A stretch of DNA of 64,000 nt from BS150m-G50 sp964501185 [NCBI: uncultured Bacteroidia bacterium]. GTDB taxonomy: Bacteria > CAIWAD01 > BS150m-G50. Made by a program: the position numbers and the translations under genes. Shown piece by piece: positions 55,930 through 64,000 of the stretch; position 1 is the first letter of the stretch; every line of letters begins with the position of its first letter. The stretch spans positions 1 to 64,000 of the forward strand of contig CAZCRT010000002.1 of NCBI GenBank assembly GCA_964501185.1, in the 5' to 3' direction. The notes under the pieces were generated by a model, which saw only the letters and a list, made by a program, of their open reading frames with translations, was not told where the DNA came from and did no database searches.

Positions 55930-57297
55930 GTGCAGGACGTGATACAACAGCTTCAGCAGGACAGCAGCAACGCACTGGCGGAACTGCAGCAGTTCGTAAA
56001 GATGGCGACGGTATCGACTCTGCCGGAAAAAGCATCTGAACTGAGAGAGTGTGCAGGTTTTCTCACCGATATACTCGGTGAAGCAGGGCTGGAGCATGTT
56101 GAGATTCTGGAGACCGGTGGACATCCGGCGGTTTACGCTGACTGGTTACATGCAGAAAATGCGCCAACTATCCTGATTTACGGTCATTATGATGTGCAAC
56201 CGGTTGATCCTCTGGAGTTGTGGCACGCTGATCCGTTTGATCCACAGATTATAGATAATCATCTGGTTGCCCGCGGTTCCAGCGACGACAAAGGCCAGGT
56301 TCACATGCATATCCGGGCTGTTCGTGCCTGGTTGCAGAGCCGGGGAACCCTTCCCCTGAATGTGAAATTCCTGATCGAAGGGGAGGAGGAAATCGCCTCA
56401 GTTAATCTGCCGGTACTGCTGGAGAGGGAAAGAGAACGATTCCAGGCTGATCTGCTGGTTGTCTCCGATTCCAACATGGTCAATCCCGATCAACCGGCTA
56501 TCAGCTACGGCCTGCGTGGATTGGCGTACCTGGAAGTCAATCTGACCGGCCCCAATCGGGACCTGCACTCCGGTATCTTCGGCGGGGCTGTGCTCAATCC
56601 CTTGCAGGAGGCTGCCCGATTGATAAATCTGCTGCATGACGACAGGGGACGGATCGCCATCCCCCATTTTTACGATGATGTGATTCCGCTGGCTGAAGCG
56701 GAGCGGGAGCAACTTGCCGGACTGCCTTTTGACAGGGAGGAATTTCAACGGGAGCTCGGTGTTGATGCGCTGGCTGGAGAGGCTGGTTTCACTGAACTGG
56801 AACAGATGGGGGCAAGACCCACCTGCGAGATAAATGGTCTGCTGGGTGGTTACACAGATGCTGGAGCCAAGACGGTATTGCCGTCCCGGGCAATGTTCAA
56901 GATAAGTTTCAGGCTGGTCCCCGATCAAACACCGGAGCGGGTGATGGAACTATTGGAGAACTTCCTGAAGGAGCAGGTCAGAGAAGGGGTACAGCTTGAG
57001 ATAACCCGTTTTGCGGGGGGCTATCCTGTTTTAACACCCTGGAACAGTTCTGTTGTCGGGGCTGCATCACGAGCACTTGCAAGTGGATTCGGTGTTGAGC
57101 CGGTGTTGTTGCGGGAGGGTGGCTCTATTCCTGTCGTCGCTGATATCCAGCGAATGCTGGACATACCTCCGTTGTTAATCGGTTTCGGTCTGCCTGACAG
57201 CCGGATACACAGTCCCAATGAGAATTTCAACCTCGATGTATACGAGCGTGGCAGTGTGAGCCTGGTTCATTTGTTAGAGGAACTGGCTGCTTCATAG
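55930..57297 (+). CDS. M20-family metallopeptidase (dipeptidase type)
   Basis: The GTG start is preceded by AGGAGAAAC. The 455-residue enzyme has the M20 zinc ligands and catalytic residues in LIYGHYDVQPVDP, ARGSSDDKGQVHMH and LIEGEEEIAS, with the dimerisation domain at about 190-330 (NRDLHSGIFGGAVLNP) and RIHSPNENFNLD near the end. It hydrolyses small peptides, probably in the cytoplasm as no signal peptide is present. The specificity is not determined by sequence. Confidence 0.92.
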   Translation: MQDVIQQLQQDSSNALAELQQFVKMATVSTLPEKASELRECAGFLTDILGEAGLEHVEILETGGHPAVYADWLHAENAPTILIYGHYDVQPVDPLELWHADPFDPQIIDNHLVARGSSDDKGQVHMHIRAVRAWLQSRGTLPLNVKFLIEGEEEIASVNLPVLLERERERFQADLLVVSDSNMVNPDQPAISYGLRGLAYLEVNLTGPNRDLHSGIFGGAVLNPLQEAARLINLLHDDRGRIAIPHFYDDVIPLAEAEREQLAGLPFDREEFQRELGVDALAGEAGFTELEQMGARPTCEINGLLGGYTDAGAKTVLPSRAMFKISFRLVPDQTPERVMELLENFLKEQVREGVQLEITRFAGGYPVLTPWNSSVVGAASRALASGFGVEPVLLREGGSIPVVADIQRMLDIPPLLIGFGLPDSRIHSPNENFNLDVYERGSVSLVHLLEELAAS

Positions 57298-57349
57298 TCG
57301 ATACAACAGCTTCATGTATATCACCCCCTGAATTGAATTTCCCACCTCC

Positions 57350-57378
57350 TTGACTTTTGCAGTATATCATATTATTAT
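57350..57378 (+). promoter_or_regulatory. Predicted promoter of the SPOR/SpoIID gene
   Basis: TTGACT (57350-57355) and TATTAT (57373-57378) are 17 bases apart, 46 bases before the ATG at 57424. Confidence 0.55.
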
Positions 57379-57423
57379 TAATGATCTTCAAATCATATGC
57401 TGTAGTGTACCAAGGGAGCAAGC

Positions 57424-59049
57424 ATGCCGACGCAGAAAAAAACAACTACCGGTTCAGCAACACGTCGCACCGGTAAATCTACTTCCCGGAAAACAGTTCC
57501 TGTATTCAGGACGGCTGTATCCACTGGCGAGAAGCGGATGACATTCAAAGTCTCAGGTGGTTATCGTCTGGAGTTGCCTGATGGAAAAGGGAGAATACAA
57601 CGAGTTACACAGAAGCGGATCTGGCGTGTACAACGGCAAGAGAGTACCAGTGCGAAATTTGCTTTCGCAATAAAACTTGATGAATTCACAAATGTGGAAG
57701 AAGCTCAGCTTCAGCTTAAAGAGCTGGAAGAGCTGGGTTATGAAACCAGAATTCACACACTGGGTCGCAAGCTGGAGTTTGGAAGGTTTGTACACGACAA
57801 CCGACGCTACCAGGTAATTGTTGGTTGTTGTGAATCTGAAGAGGAGATCGAGGAGCTGCAGCAGGAGTTGGAGAAGTATCAGACTGAGATATTCCGTGAG
57901 CGGATAGAGGAGCCTGCCGGCCGTTTTGAAATATTCGATCTGGAGTATGACAAGCATACCATGGTGGACAATGTTGCCCGTCTGATTCCGGAGACACCTG
58001 AATCCCGTTTGACACTGCTGAAGACGAAAGTGTTTTCAGGTAATTCCAGGGTTGAAAGGGAAGATCTGGATTTCAGTGGTGTGATCGAATTCAGAGTGGA
58101 GAATGGTGGTTTGATGCTGGCCATCAACGAAGTGGAACTTGATGACTATGTGCTGGCAGTGATTGCCGCTGAACAGGATGGTGACTACCCACGGGAAGCG
58201 CTGAAGGCTAAAGCTATCGCAGTCAGAAGTCTCGCGCTGGCTGAGCTGGCGTTGCAGCATCCCTGGGATGACTACGATTTCTGTGCACATGATCATTGCC
58301 AGAAGTACAAAGGTGTAACCACAATCCACGAGTTGCAGGAGAAGGCAGTCAGTATGACACGCGGCCGGGTACTGCTTTTTGATAAACAGGTCGCACATAC
58401 CAGGTATACTCCCGTCTGTGGTGGGCACCTAGAAGCAGGTGAGAATATTTTTGCTATCCCGCAGGTTAAGTACCTGCCCGGTATGGCAGATAAGAGCGAT
58501 CATGCCCGTCGCCGTAACCGTGTTGATCTCTCTATTGAGACTAATGCCTGCGAATGGATAAAGACAGAACCTTCGACTTTCTGTAATGTGACAGTACGCA
58601 GCAGTCAACAGGTTTACGAACAGTCCCGCCGTTATTTCCGCTGGCGCGAAACATACCAGCGACGTGAGCTTGAGGATGTAATAACACGCAGGACCGGTGT
58701 TGAAATTGGCACTCTTTACGAGATCATTCCGATCAGGCGCGGTAAGAGCGGTCGTATCCTGGAGCTGGAAATCATTGGCAGTCGGAATAATCTCATGATA
58801 ACTGGTGATATGGATATTCGCCGGGTACTCAGCAATTCAGAACTGCTCTCAAGCTGCTTTTTCATTGAAGTGGAGTACACTGATCTCAATGAACCGCTGA
58901 ATTTCATCATTCATGGTGCGGGTCATGGACATGGTGTAGGTATGTGCGAAACCGGCGCCGGTACCCTGGCAGCTGAAAAGGGGTTTAAGTTTAAAGAGAT
59001 TCTGGAACACTACTATACCGGAATCGAAGTGAAGAAGATATACAGTTAG
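57424..59049 (+). CDS. SPOR-like and SpoIID/LytB-domain protein
   Basis: The 541-residue protein has a very basic N-terminus (MPTQKKTTTGSATRRTGKST) with no signal peptide. Two SPOR-like repeats follow at about 75-170 (FAIKLDEFTNVEEAQLQLKE and YQVIVGCCESEEEIEELQQE). The SpoIID domain then has the catalytic glutamate E250 (AAEQDGDYPREALKAKAIAV) and GHGHGVGMCETGAGTLA at the end. SpoIID proteins cleave glycan strands stripped of stem peptides, and SPOR domains bind such strands, so both parts point to murein. The missing leader is odd for an envelope enzyme. Confidence 0.85.
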   Translation: MPTQKKTTTGSATRRTGKSTSRKTVPVFRTAVSTGEKRMTFKVSGGYRLELPDGKGRIQRVTQKRIWRVQRQESTSAKFAFAIKLDEFTNVEEAQLQLKELEELGYETRIHTLGRKLEFGRFVHDNRRYQVIVGCCESEEEIEELQQELEKYQTEIFRERIEEPAGRFEIFDLEYDKHTMVDNVARLIPETPESRLTLLKTKVFSGNSRVEREDLDFSGVIEFRVENGGLMLAINEVELDDYVLAVIAAEQDGDYPREALKAKAIAVRSLALAELALQHPWDDYDFCAHDHCQKYKGVTTIHELQEKAVSMTRGRVLLFDKQVAHTRYTPVCGGHLEAGENIFAIPQVKYLPGMADKSDHARRRNRVDLSIETNACEWIKTEPSTFCNVTVRSSQQVYEQSRRYFRWRETYQRRELEDVITRRTGVEIGTLYEIIPIRRGKSGRILELEIIGSRNNLMITGDMDIRRVLSNSELLSSCFFIEVEYTDLNEPLNFIIHGAGHGHGVGMCETGAGTLAAEKGFKFKEILEHYYTGIEVKKIYS

Positions 59050-59121
59050 ATACTGTCTCTACTCAGTAGCGCAGCATTTCATGCTGTGGTACGATTGATC
59101 TGCTGGAAAGGAAGAGAACTG

Positions 59122-60223
59122 ATGGACATAGATACCAGACGGCAAATTGAAAATGCCACCCTGATGTTGAAAAAACTGCGGGGGCATCTTTGACATTGCC
59201 GGTTGTGAAGAGAAAATAACCAGCCTTGAACAGAAAACCGCAGCGACAAACCTCTGGGATAACCCCGACAAAGCACGCGATCTGCTGAAGGAACTGGCAG
59301 ATTTGCAGGACATTGTAAAAAGATACAGCGACATTGCCGGCAGCTTTGAAGAAACAGCTGAATTCCTTCAGGTGCTGGAAGAGGATGATCCGGAGTATGC
59401 AGATGTTCTGGTGATGCTGCAGCAGATCTATCGTGATCTCGACCTGCTGGAGTTTGAGAGTAAGATGGATCAACCGGATGATCATCGAAACGCTCTACTC
59501 AGTATCAATTCCGGAGCTGGTGGTACTGAAGCCATGGATTGGGTTGCGGTACTCTTCCGCATGTACAAAGCCTGGGCTGAAAATAACCGTTTCCAGGTAA
59601 AAGTGATTGATGAAGTGCCGGGTGAAGTTGCCGGTTTCAAGTCGGTTACGATGGAAATCAACGGCAAGCATGCTTATGGATTTCTCCGTTCTGAGATCGG
59701 CGTGCACCGGCTGGTACGAATCTCCCCCTTCGATTCAAACTCAAGACGTCACACATCGTTTGCCTCTGTATTTCTCTATCCGGAGGTGGATAAGAGCATT
59801 GAGATTGAGATAAATCCCGCCGATCTGCGGATCGATACTTTCCGTGCTTCCGGTGCGGGTGGACAGCATGTTAACAAAACTGACTCTGCTATCCGCATCA
59901 CACACCAGCCTACAGGAATTGTGACACAATGTCAGTCGGAGCGCTCGCAGCACCGCAATAAGGAGAGCGCAATGAAGTTGCTACATGCCCGTCTGTACCA
60001 GAAGCAACTTGAAGAGGAACAGGCGCGCAAGGATGAACTGGAAGGCACCAAGGCTGATAACGCCTGGGGAAGTCAGATTCGTTCTTACGTACTACACCCC
60101 TACAACATGATTAAAGATCATCGCACCGGCCATGAAACCTCAAACACGACTGCCGTTCTCGATGGTGATCTGGATGGTTTCATTCAGGCTTTTCTACTGG
60201 GCGATATCCCTGAGAGCAACTGA
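59122..60223 (+). CDS. prfB: Peptide chain release factor 2, with programmed +1 frameshift
   Basis: ATG 59122 opens 23 codons (MDIDTRRQIENATLMLKKLR then GHL) that stop at TGA 59191. Skipping the T at 59191 continues in the +1 frame as DIAGCEEKITSLEQKT to the end, giving 366 residues, the normal RF2 length. The product has the UGA/UAA-recognition SPF motif in ISPFDSNSRRH and the hydrolysis motif GGQ in GAGGQHVNKTDSA. It releases proteins at UGA and UAA codons and controls its own level through the in-frame UGA. A single-frame caller would start it wrongly at 59303. Confidence 0.95.
59181..59194 (+). promoter_or_regulatory. RF2 programmed +1 frameshift site
   Basis: The sequence GGGGG-CAT-CTT-TGA-C contains an internal Shine-Dalgarno-like G-run three bases before the slippery CTT, followed by the UGA-C stop context. 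This matches the known RF2 recoding signal. Confidence 0.95.
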
Positions 60224-60256
60224 GACTTCCGAGCAGCGATAAACACAGGAGTGAAC

Positions 60257-61249
60257 ATGATGCGCAAGGATGCGCTGGCAAAAATAGCTGCATTGATTGT
60301 TCCTGGAAAAAAAGTACTGTTGAGTACGCACATCCGTCCTGATGGGGATGGCCTGGGTTCGGAAGCGGCACTGGCCCGTATGCTGACTGAACAGGGGCTG
60401 GTTGTGGATATCTGGAATCACGATCTGCTTCCCAGCGAGTTTGAATTTCTTTTTGAAGGGCTGTCCCTGCGCAATCCAGAGGATACTCCGCCTGATGGTG
60501 TTTACGATCTGTTTTTCTGTCTGGATGTTTCAGTGGTGGATCGACTGGGTAGAGTTAATGATTACCTGCAGAGACAGAAGCTGGTGAGAATTGTTCTTGA
60601 CCATCATCTGGGAAATGACACAGATGGTGATATTATCCTGGCCGACCACACTTCAGCAGCCACTGGTGAAGTGCTTTACCGGCTGGCACGCAATCTGAAC
60701 TGGCCTGTAAGTCAGGAGGTTGCAGCAGGGCTCTGGATAGCGTTACATACTGATACAGGTGGATTTCGTTTCAGCAACACCAATTCCAACGCGCTGAAGA
60801 TCGGCGCGGAACTCCTGTCAACAGGTATAAGTCCTGATACGCTCTGTGAAAAAGTGTATCACAATCGCCGGGTAGAAGGGCTTGCCCTGCTGGGAAGAGC
60901 GTTGGCTACGGTGGAGGTTCTGGAAGAGGGAAGATGTGCCGTCATGCATATTGACAGGGAAATGTATCACGATACAGGAGCCGGGTCTACAGATACCGAT
61001 CTCTTTGTTAACCTCCTGCTGCAGGTCAGTGGGGTTGAAGTTGCCCTGTTTATCTATCCGACTACCGATGGTAAAACAAAGATTACCATGCGGGGCAGCA
61101 AAGGACGTTCTATCCATGAGTTGGCTTTAAGGCTGGGTGGGGGTGGCCATGCACAGGCTGCAGGTGCTACGGTAGAGACTTCAATTGATGATACCCGTAC
61201 GATTGTCTGTCGGGAAGCGTCAATAATGTTTTCCGGGATTCAGGAGTAA
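60257..61249 (+). CDS. nrnA: DHH-family oligoribonuclease / pAp phosphatase NrnA
   Basis: I take ATG 60257 five bases after AGGAG; ATG 60260 and GTG 60251 are alternatives. The 330-residue protein has the DHH domain motifs STHIRPDGDGLGSE and LDHHLGND, and the C-terminal DHHA1 domain with SKGRSIHELALRLGGGGHAQ then AAGA. NrnA degrades the last short RNA oligos and dephosphorylates 3'-phosphoadenosine 5'-phosphate. It is eight bases from the next gene. Confidence 0.93.
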   Translation: MMRKDALAKIAALIVPGKKVLLSTHIRPDGDGLGSEAALARMLTEQGLVVDIWNHDLLPSEFEFLFEGLSLRNPEDTPPDGVYDLFFCLDVSVVDRLGRVNDYLQRQKLVRIVLDHHLGNDTDGDIILADHTSAATGEVLYRLARNLNWPVSQEVAAGLWIALHTDTGGFRFSNTNSNALKIGAELLSTGISPDTLCEKVYHNRRVEGLALLGRALATVEVLEEGRCAVMHIDREMYHDTGAGSTDTDLFVNLLLQVSGVEVALFIYPTTDGKTKITMRGSKGRSIHELALRLGGGGHAQAAGATVETSIDDTRTIVCREASIMFSGIQE

Positions 61250-61257
61250 CCGGTGAG

Positions 61258-63822
61258 ATGAATAAGAACCAGAACCGTCTACTGGATGAATATATCCTGC
61301 CGCGGGTTGAGAAACCCGGGCGCTATACCGGCGGTGAACTCAATACTGTTACAAAAGAGCAGGCTGAAGTGCGACTGGCTCTGGTTTATCCTGACACCTA
61401 TGAAATGGGGATGAGTTACTCGGTAGGCTTTGGCATATTGTATCACATTGTAAATGGGCTTGAATGGGCTGCAGCCGAGAGAGTCTACGCCCCCTGGTGG
61501 GATATGTCAGAACTGATGGCAGAATATGACATACCCCTTTATTCGCTCGAATCCCGCCGTCCTCTCGCAGAATTTGATGTGGTTGGTTTTACACTGCAGT
61601 ATGAACTTCACTTCAGTAATGTTCTACGACTGCTTGATCAGGGCAAAATTCCACGTCGCTCAGCAGAGCGCAGCTCCAATGACCCTCTGGTTATCGCCGG
61701 TGGGCCAGTTGCCTACAATTGTGAGACAATGGCTGACTTCTTTGATGCTGTAGTAATCGGTGATGGTGAGGAATCACTGCCACAGTTACTGCAGCTCGTA
61801 AGAGATTACAGGAAGAACAATACTACCCGCGAGCAGTTACTGCAGAAACTGGCGCAGCTGCGTGGAGTGTATGTTCCTTCTCTGTACAACCCGGTGTATC
61901 GCGATGGTGAATACACTGGAATCGATCCAACCCACACAGAGCTGCCACTACCGATAGTTCCAGCAAGAGTAAGCGAACTCAAAAACGAACACTATCCGGT
62001 AAAACCACTGTTGCCGCTGATAGACGTAGAGTTCAACAGGCTGGCTGTGGAAGTGATGCGTGGTTGCAGCCGTGGCTGCCGGTTCTGTCATGCCGGGATG
62101 GTGTATCGTCCGGTACGCTTTCGCGAGCCGCAGGATGTCCGTGAGCAGATGCGTCAGGCGCTCGCCAGCAGCGGTCACAGTGAAGTATCATTGCTTTCGC
62201 TTTCTACAGGGGATTATCCGGGATTATCAGAGTTGATCACACGGGAACTTGAAGACCCGGTTCACTCAAGAACTGCTCTCTCCTTTCCCTCGTTACGGCC
62301 TGAGATGTTTACTGCACAGATGGCACAGGCGGCAGCGCGTTTCAAGCGTTCCGGTCTCACTTTTGCTCCCGAAGCTGGAAGTGAACGATTGCGGGAAGTT
62401 ATCAACAAGAATAACAGTGACGAGGATCTGCTGCAGGCCTGTGAAACTGCCTTTGCAGCCGGTTGGCGTCGTGTGAAACTCTATTTCATGATTGGCCTGC
62501 CAACAGAGACGGATGAAGATCTGGCCGGAATTGTCAGGTTGGCAAATAGAGTTCGTGAGATTTCCAGAGCCTATGGTAAAGCTGTTGTACGTGCTACTAT
62601 CTCCCCGTTTTCCCCAAAGCCTCACACACCTTTCCAATGGGAGGAGCAGGTTAATGCACAGCAGATTACCCGCAAAATTGAGTATCTGCGCAGTCTGCCC
62701 AGAAGCCGTGGTGTTGAACTGAAATGGCGGGATGGTCTGGTGACAGAAGTGGAGTCAGCCCTGGCAAGGGGTGACCGCCGCTATGGCAGGGTTGTAGAGC
62801 GTGCTGTTGATGCTGGAGCAGCCTTTGATGCGTGGTCAAGCGAATACAATGCTGATATCTGGCGGGAGTCTTTTGAGGCAGAGGGATTACCCCTGAGCGA
62901 AGTATCCGCCAGAATTCCAACAGAGCGTACACTACCCTGGAGCCATTTGCATGGCCTGATAAAGGAGAAGTTCCTGTTGCAGGAGCGGGAGCTGGCTTAC
63001 GGTTGCGAGACCACCCCGGACTGTAGGCTGGAGAAATGCTACAGATGTGGCAGCTGTACACCGGAGCAGATCAAACAGGTTGTAGGCAGTCTTTCACCTC
63101 ACCCTCAGGAAGTTAAGCTGCCCGGGCAGGTGGAGAACAAAACTGAAGCGCAGCCGCAGGAAATCTTTCGGGCACGAATACGCTATGAACGATGTGACGA
63201 GGCTCGTTTCATGGGACATCTGGATCTGCTCAAGCATTTTGAACGTGGGATACGGCTGTCAGAATTGCCGTTGTCACTCTCGCAGGGTTTCAACCCGCAT
63301 TATCGATTTGCTGCTGGTCCCCCTTTACCACATGGGTTCAGCTCCACTGCGGAGTACATAGATCTTCTGTTGACAGAGAAAATATCACCTTTGAATCTGT
63401 TTGATTATCTCCCGGCTGGATTGAAAGCAGTCGAGTTCAGATGGCTTCCACACAAAGCGACAGCAATCCAGAATGAAATCTGTGAAAATCACTTTCTGTT
63501 ATCCTGGCTTGATGATGGCGCAAGTGATCGTCAGTTGCTTCAGGAAGCAATGCAGCAGGATAAGATTGACTTCAAGCGTCAGCGGCGGGGAAAACGTGGA
63601 AAATCAGAGCAGGTGATTGATCTCAAGCCATTTATTAAAGAGTTGAGTATCACTGGTGATCAGCTTAGATTGAAATTCAGACATGACAAAGGCAGGACCG
63701 CCAGACCAGATCATCTGGTTGCGGCAGTTCTGGGTGAACAACGGATCTCTATGATCCGTTTCCATAAAGAGGCAGCGTTGTTGCGTTCCGACCCGGAGAA
63801 CCAGCTCCCGGCGGGAACCTAA
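61258..63822 (+). CDS. Radical-SAM protein fused to a DUF2344 (TIGR03936-type) domain
   Basis: The 854-residue protein has an N-terminal region of the B12-binding radical-SAM type (VRLALVYPDTYEMGMSYSVG), the iron-sulfur triad C270, C274 and C277 in RGCSRGCRFCHAG, and a TIM-barrel-like region to about 520. A second cysteine cluster follows at about 581-601 (YGCETTPDCRLEKCYRCGSC). The C-terminal 210 residues are a DUF2344 domain (RARIRYERCDEARFMGHLDL, LPLSLSQGFNPHYRFAAGPP). The two modules are separate genes in many bacteria. Substrate unknown; relatives are encoded near tRNA/ribosome genes. Confidence 0.88.
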   Translation: MNKNQNRLLDEYILPRVEKPGRYTGGELNTVTKEQAEVRLALVYPDTYEMGMSYSVGFGILYHIVNGLEWAAAERVYAPWWDMSELMAEYDIPLYSLESRRPLAEFDVVGFTLQYELHFSNVLRLLDQGKIPRRSAERSSNDPLVIAGGPVAYNCETMADFFDAVVIGDGEESLPQLLQLVRDYRKNNTTREQLLQKLAQLRGVYVPSLYNPVYRDGEYTGIDPTHTELPLPIVPARVSELKNEHYPVKPLLPLIDVEFNRLAVEVMRGCSRGCRFCHAGMVYRPVRFREPQDVREQMRQALASSGHSEVSLLSLSTGDYPGLSELITRELEDPVHSRTALSFPSLRPEMFTAQMAQAAARFKRSGLTFAPEAGSERLREVINKNNSDEDLLQACETAFAAGWRRVKLYFMIGLPTETDEDLAGIVRLANRVREISRAYGKAVVRATISPFSPKPHTPFQWEEQVNAQQITRKIEYLRSLPRSRGVELKWRDGLVTEVESALARGDRRYGRVVERAVDAGAAFDAWSSEYNADIWRESFEAEGLPLSEVSARIPTERTLPWSHLHGLIKEKFLLQERELAYGCETTPDCRLEKCYRCGSCTPEQIKQVVGSLSPHPQEVKLPGQVENKTEAQPQEIFRARIRYERCDEARFMGHLDLLKHFERGIRLSELPLSLSQGFNPHYRFAAGPPLPHGFSSTAEYIDLLLTEKISPLNLFDYLPAGLKAVEFRWLPHKATAIQNEICENHFLLSWLDDGASDRQLLQEAMQQDKIDFKRQRRGKRGKSEQVIDLKPFIKELSITGDQLRLKFRHDKGRTARPDHLVAAVLGEQRISMIRFHKEAALLRSDPENQLPAGT

Positions 63823-63873
63823 GCAACGCTGCTTTGCATAAAGAAGTTGCGCTCTGGCGTATACGAGGTAATG

Positions 63874-64000
63874 ATGACAAGTTTTCTACAGGATATAAAC
63901 AAACCTGAGGATATTCGTTCATTGACGATGTCACAGTTGGTTCAACTGGCTCAGGAAATACGTGAATACGTTATCGAAGTGATTACCCAGACGGGCGGTC
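63874..64000 (+). CDS. dxs: 1-deoxy-D-xylulose-5-phosphate synthase, 5' part
   Basis: The window ends after 42 codons. The translation TSFLQDINKPEDIRSLTMSQ then LVQLAQEIREYVIEVITQTG matches the conserved DXS N-terminus (the INSPxDLR...LxxLAxEIRxxLI...TGG pattern). GAGG five bases upstream favours ATG 63874 over ATG 63871. DXS makes the first intermediate of the MEP isoprenoid pathway. Confidence 0.88.
   Translation, partial: MTSFLQDINKPEDIRSLTMSQLVQLAQEIREYVIEVITQTGG

Overview
The window is a densely coded bacterial chromosome segment with no phage, transposon, tRNA, rRNA or CRISPR. Several traits point to a diderm bacterium that uses type IX secretion: two secreted proteins end in the YPNPFN-type sorting domain, a PorV-like outer-membrane protein is encoded early, and there are BamD, Lnt, a TonB-dependent receptor and a TolQR/ExbBD-type operon. 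With GC near 50% by eye, this suggests the Fibrobacterota-Chlorobiota-Bacteroidota group or a neighbouring candidate phylum. I cannot name the taxon from sequence alone.

Layout. 0.2-7 kb: ruvX, lnt, a PorV-like barrel, bamD, nadD and a T9SS cargo protein. 7-11 kb: a tight run of trxB, a metallo-beta-lactamase-fold hydrolase, and a DprE1-like/DprE2-like pair expected to epimerise a lipid-linked ribofuranose to arabinofuranose. 11-18 kb: three secreted proteins, one with a T9SS tail and two ending in a fibronectin-III-like domain, one of which carries seven FG-GAP/VCBS repeats. 18-26 kb: a bactofilin gene directly followed by a complete F1Fo ATP synthase operon (atpZ-I-B-E-F-H-A-G-D-C).

26-37 kb is the most unusual region: one probable operon, behind a good sigma-70-type promoter, encodes two large exported TPR proteins (706 and 1614 residues), a small secreted protein, a cysteine-containing soluble protein, one ExbB/TolQ, two ExbD/TolR and an AgmX/PglI-type TonB-like protein. 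The giant TPR protein ends in a jelly-roll, carbohydrate-binding-like domain. One ExbD keeps the proton-carrying Asp25 and the other has Asn25. I read this as a proton-driven envelope machine of unknown function.

37-46 kb: an atypical RpiB-like protein, an unknown protein, an LD-carboxypeptidase, ComEC, and the shikimate operon aroA-C-K-B. 46-49 kb (minus strand): a TPR-containing sigma-54 activator translationally coupled to a secreted beta-helix protein. 49-57 kb: a TonB-dependent receptor, a DUF2089 regulator with its partner, the RNA-repair pair rtcB-archease (minus strand), a beta-helix lipoprotein and an M20 peptidase. 57-64 kb: a SPOR/SpoIID protein, prfB with an intact programmed +1 frameshift, nrnA, a radical-SAM fusion protein and the start of dxs.

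Many genes overlap by 1-23 bases, so translational coupling is common. Several starts were moved from the longest frame to an internal ATG, GTG or TTG where a Shine-Dalgarno sequence, a signal peptide or family alignment supported it.
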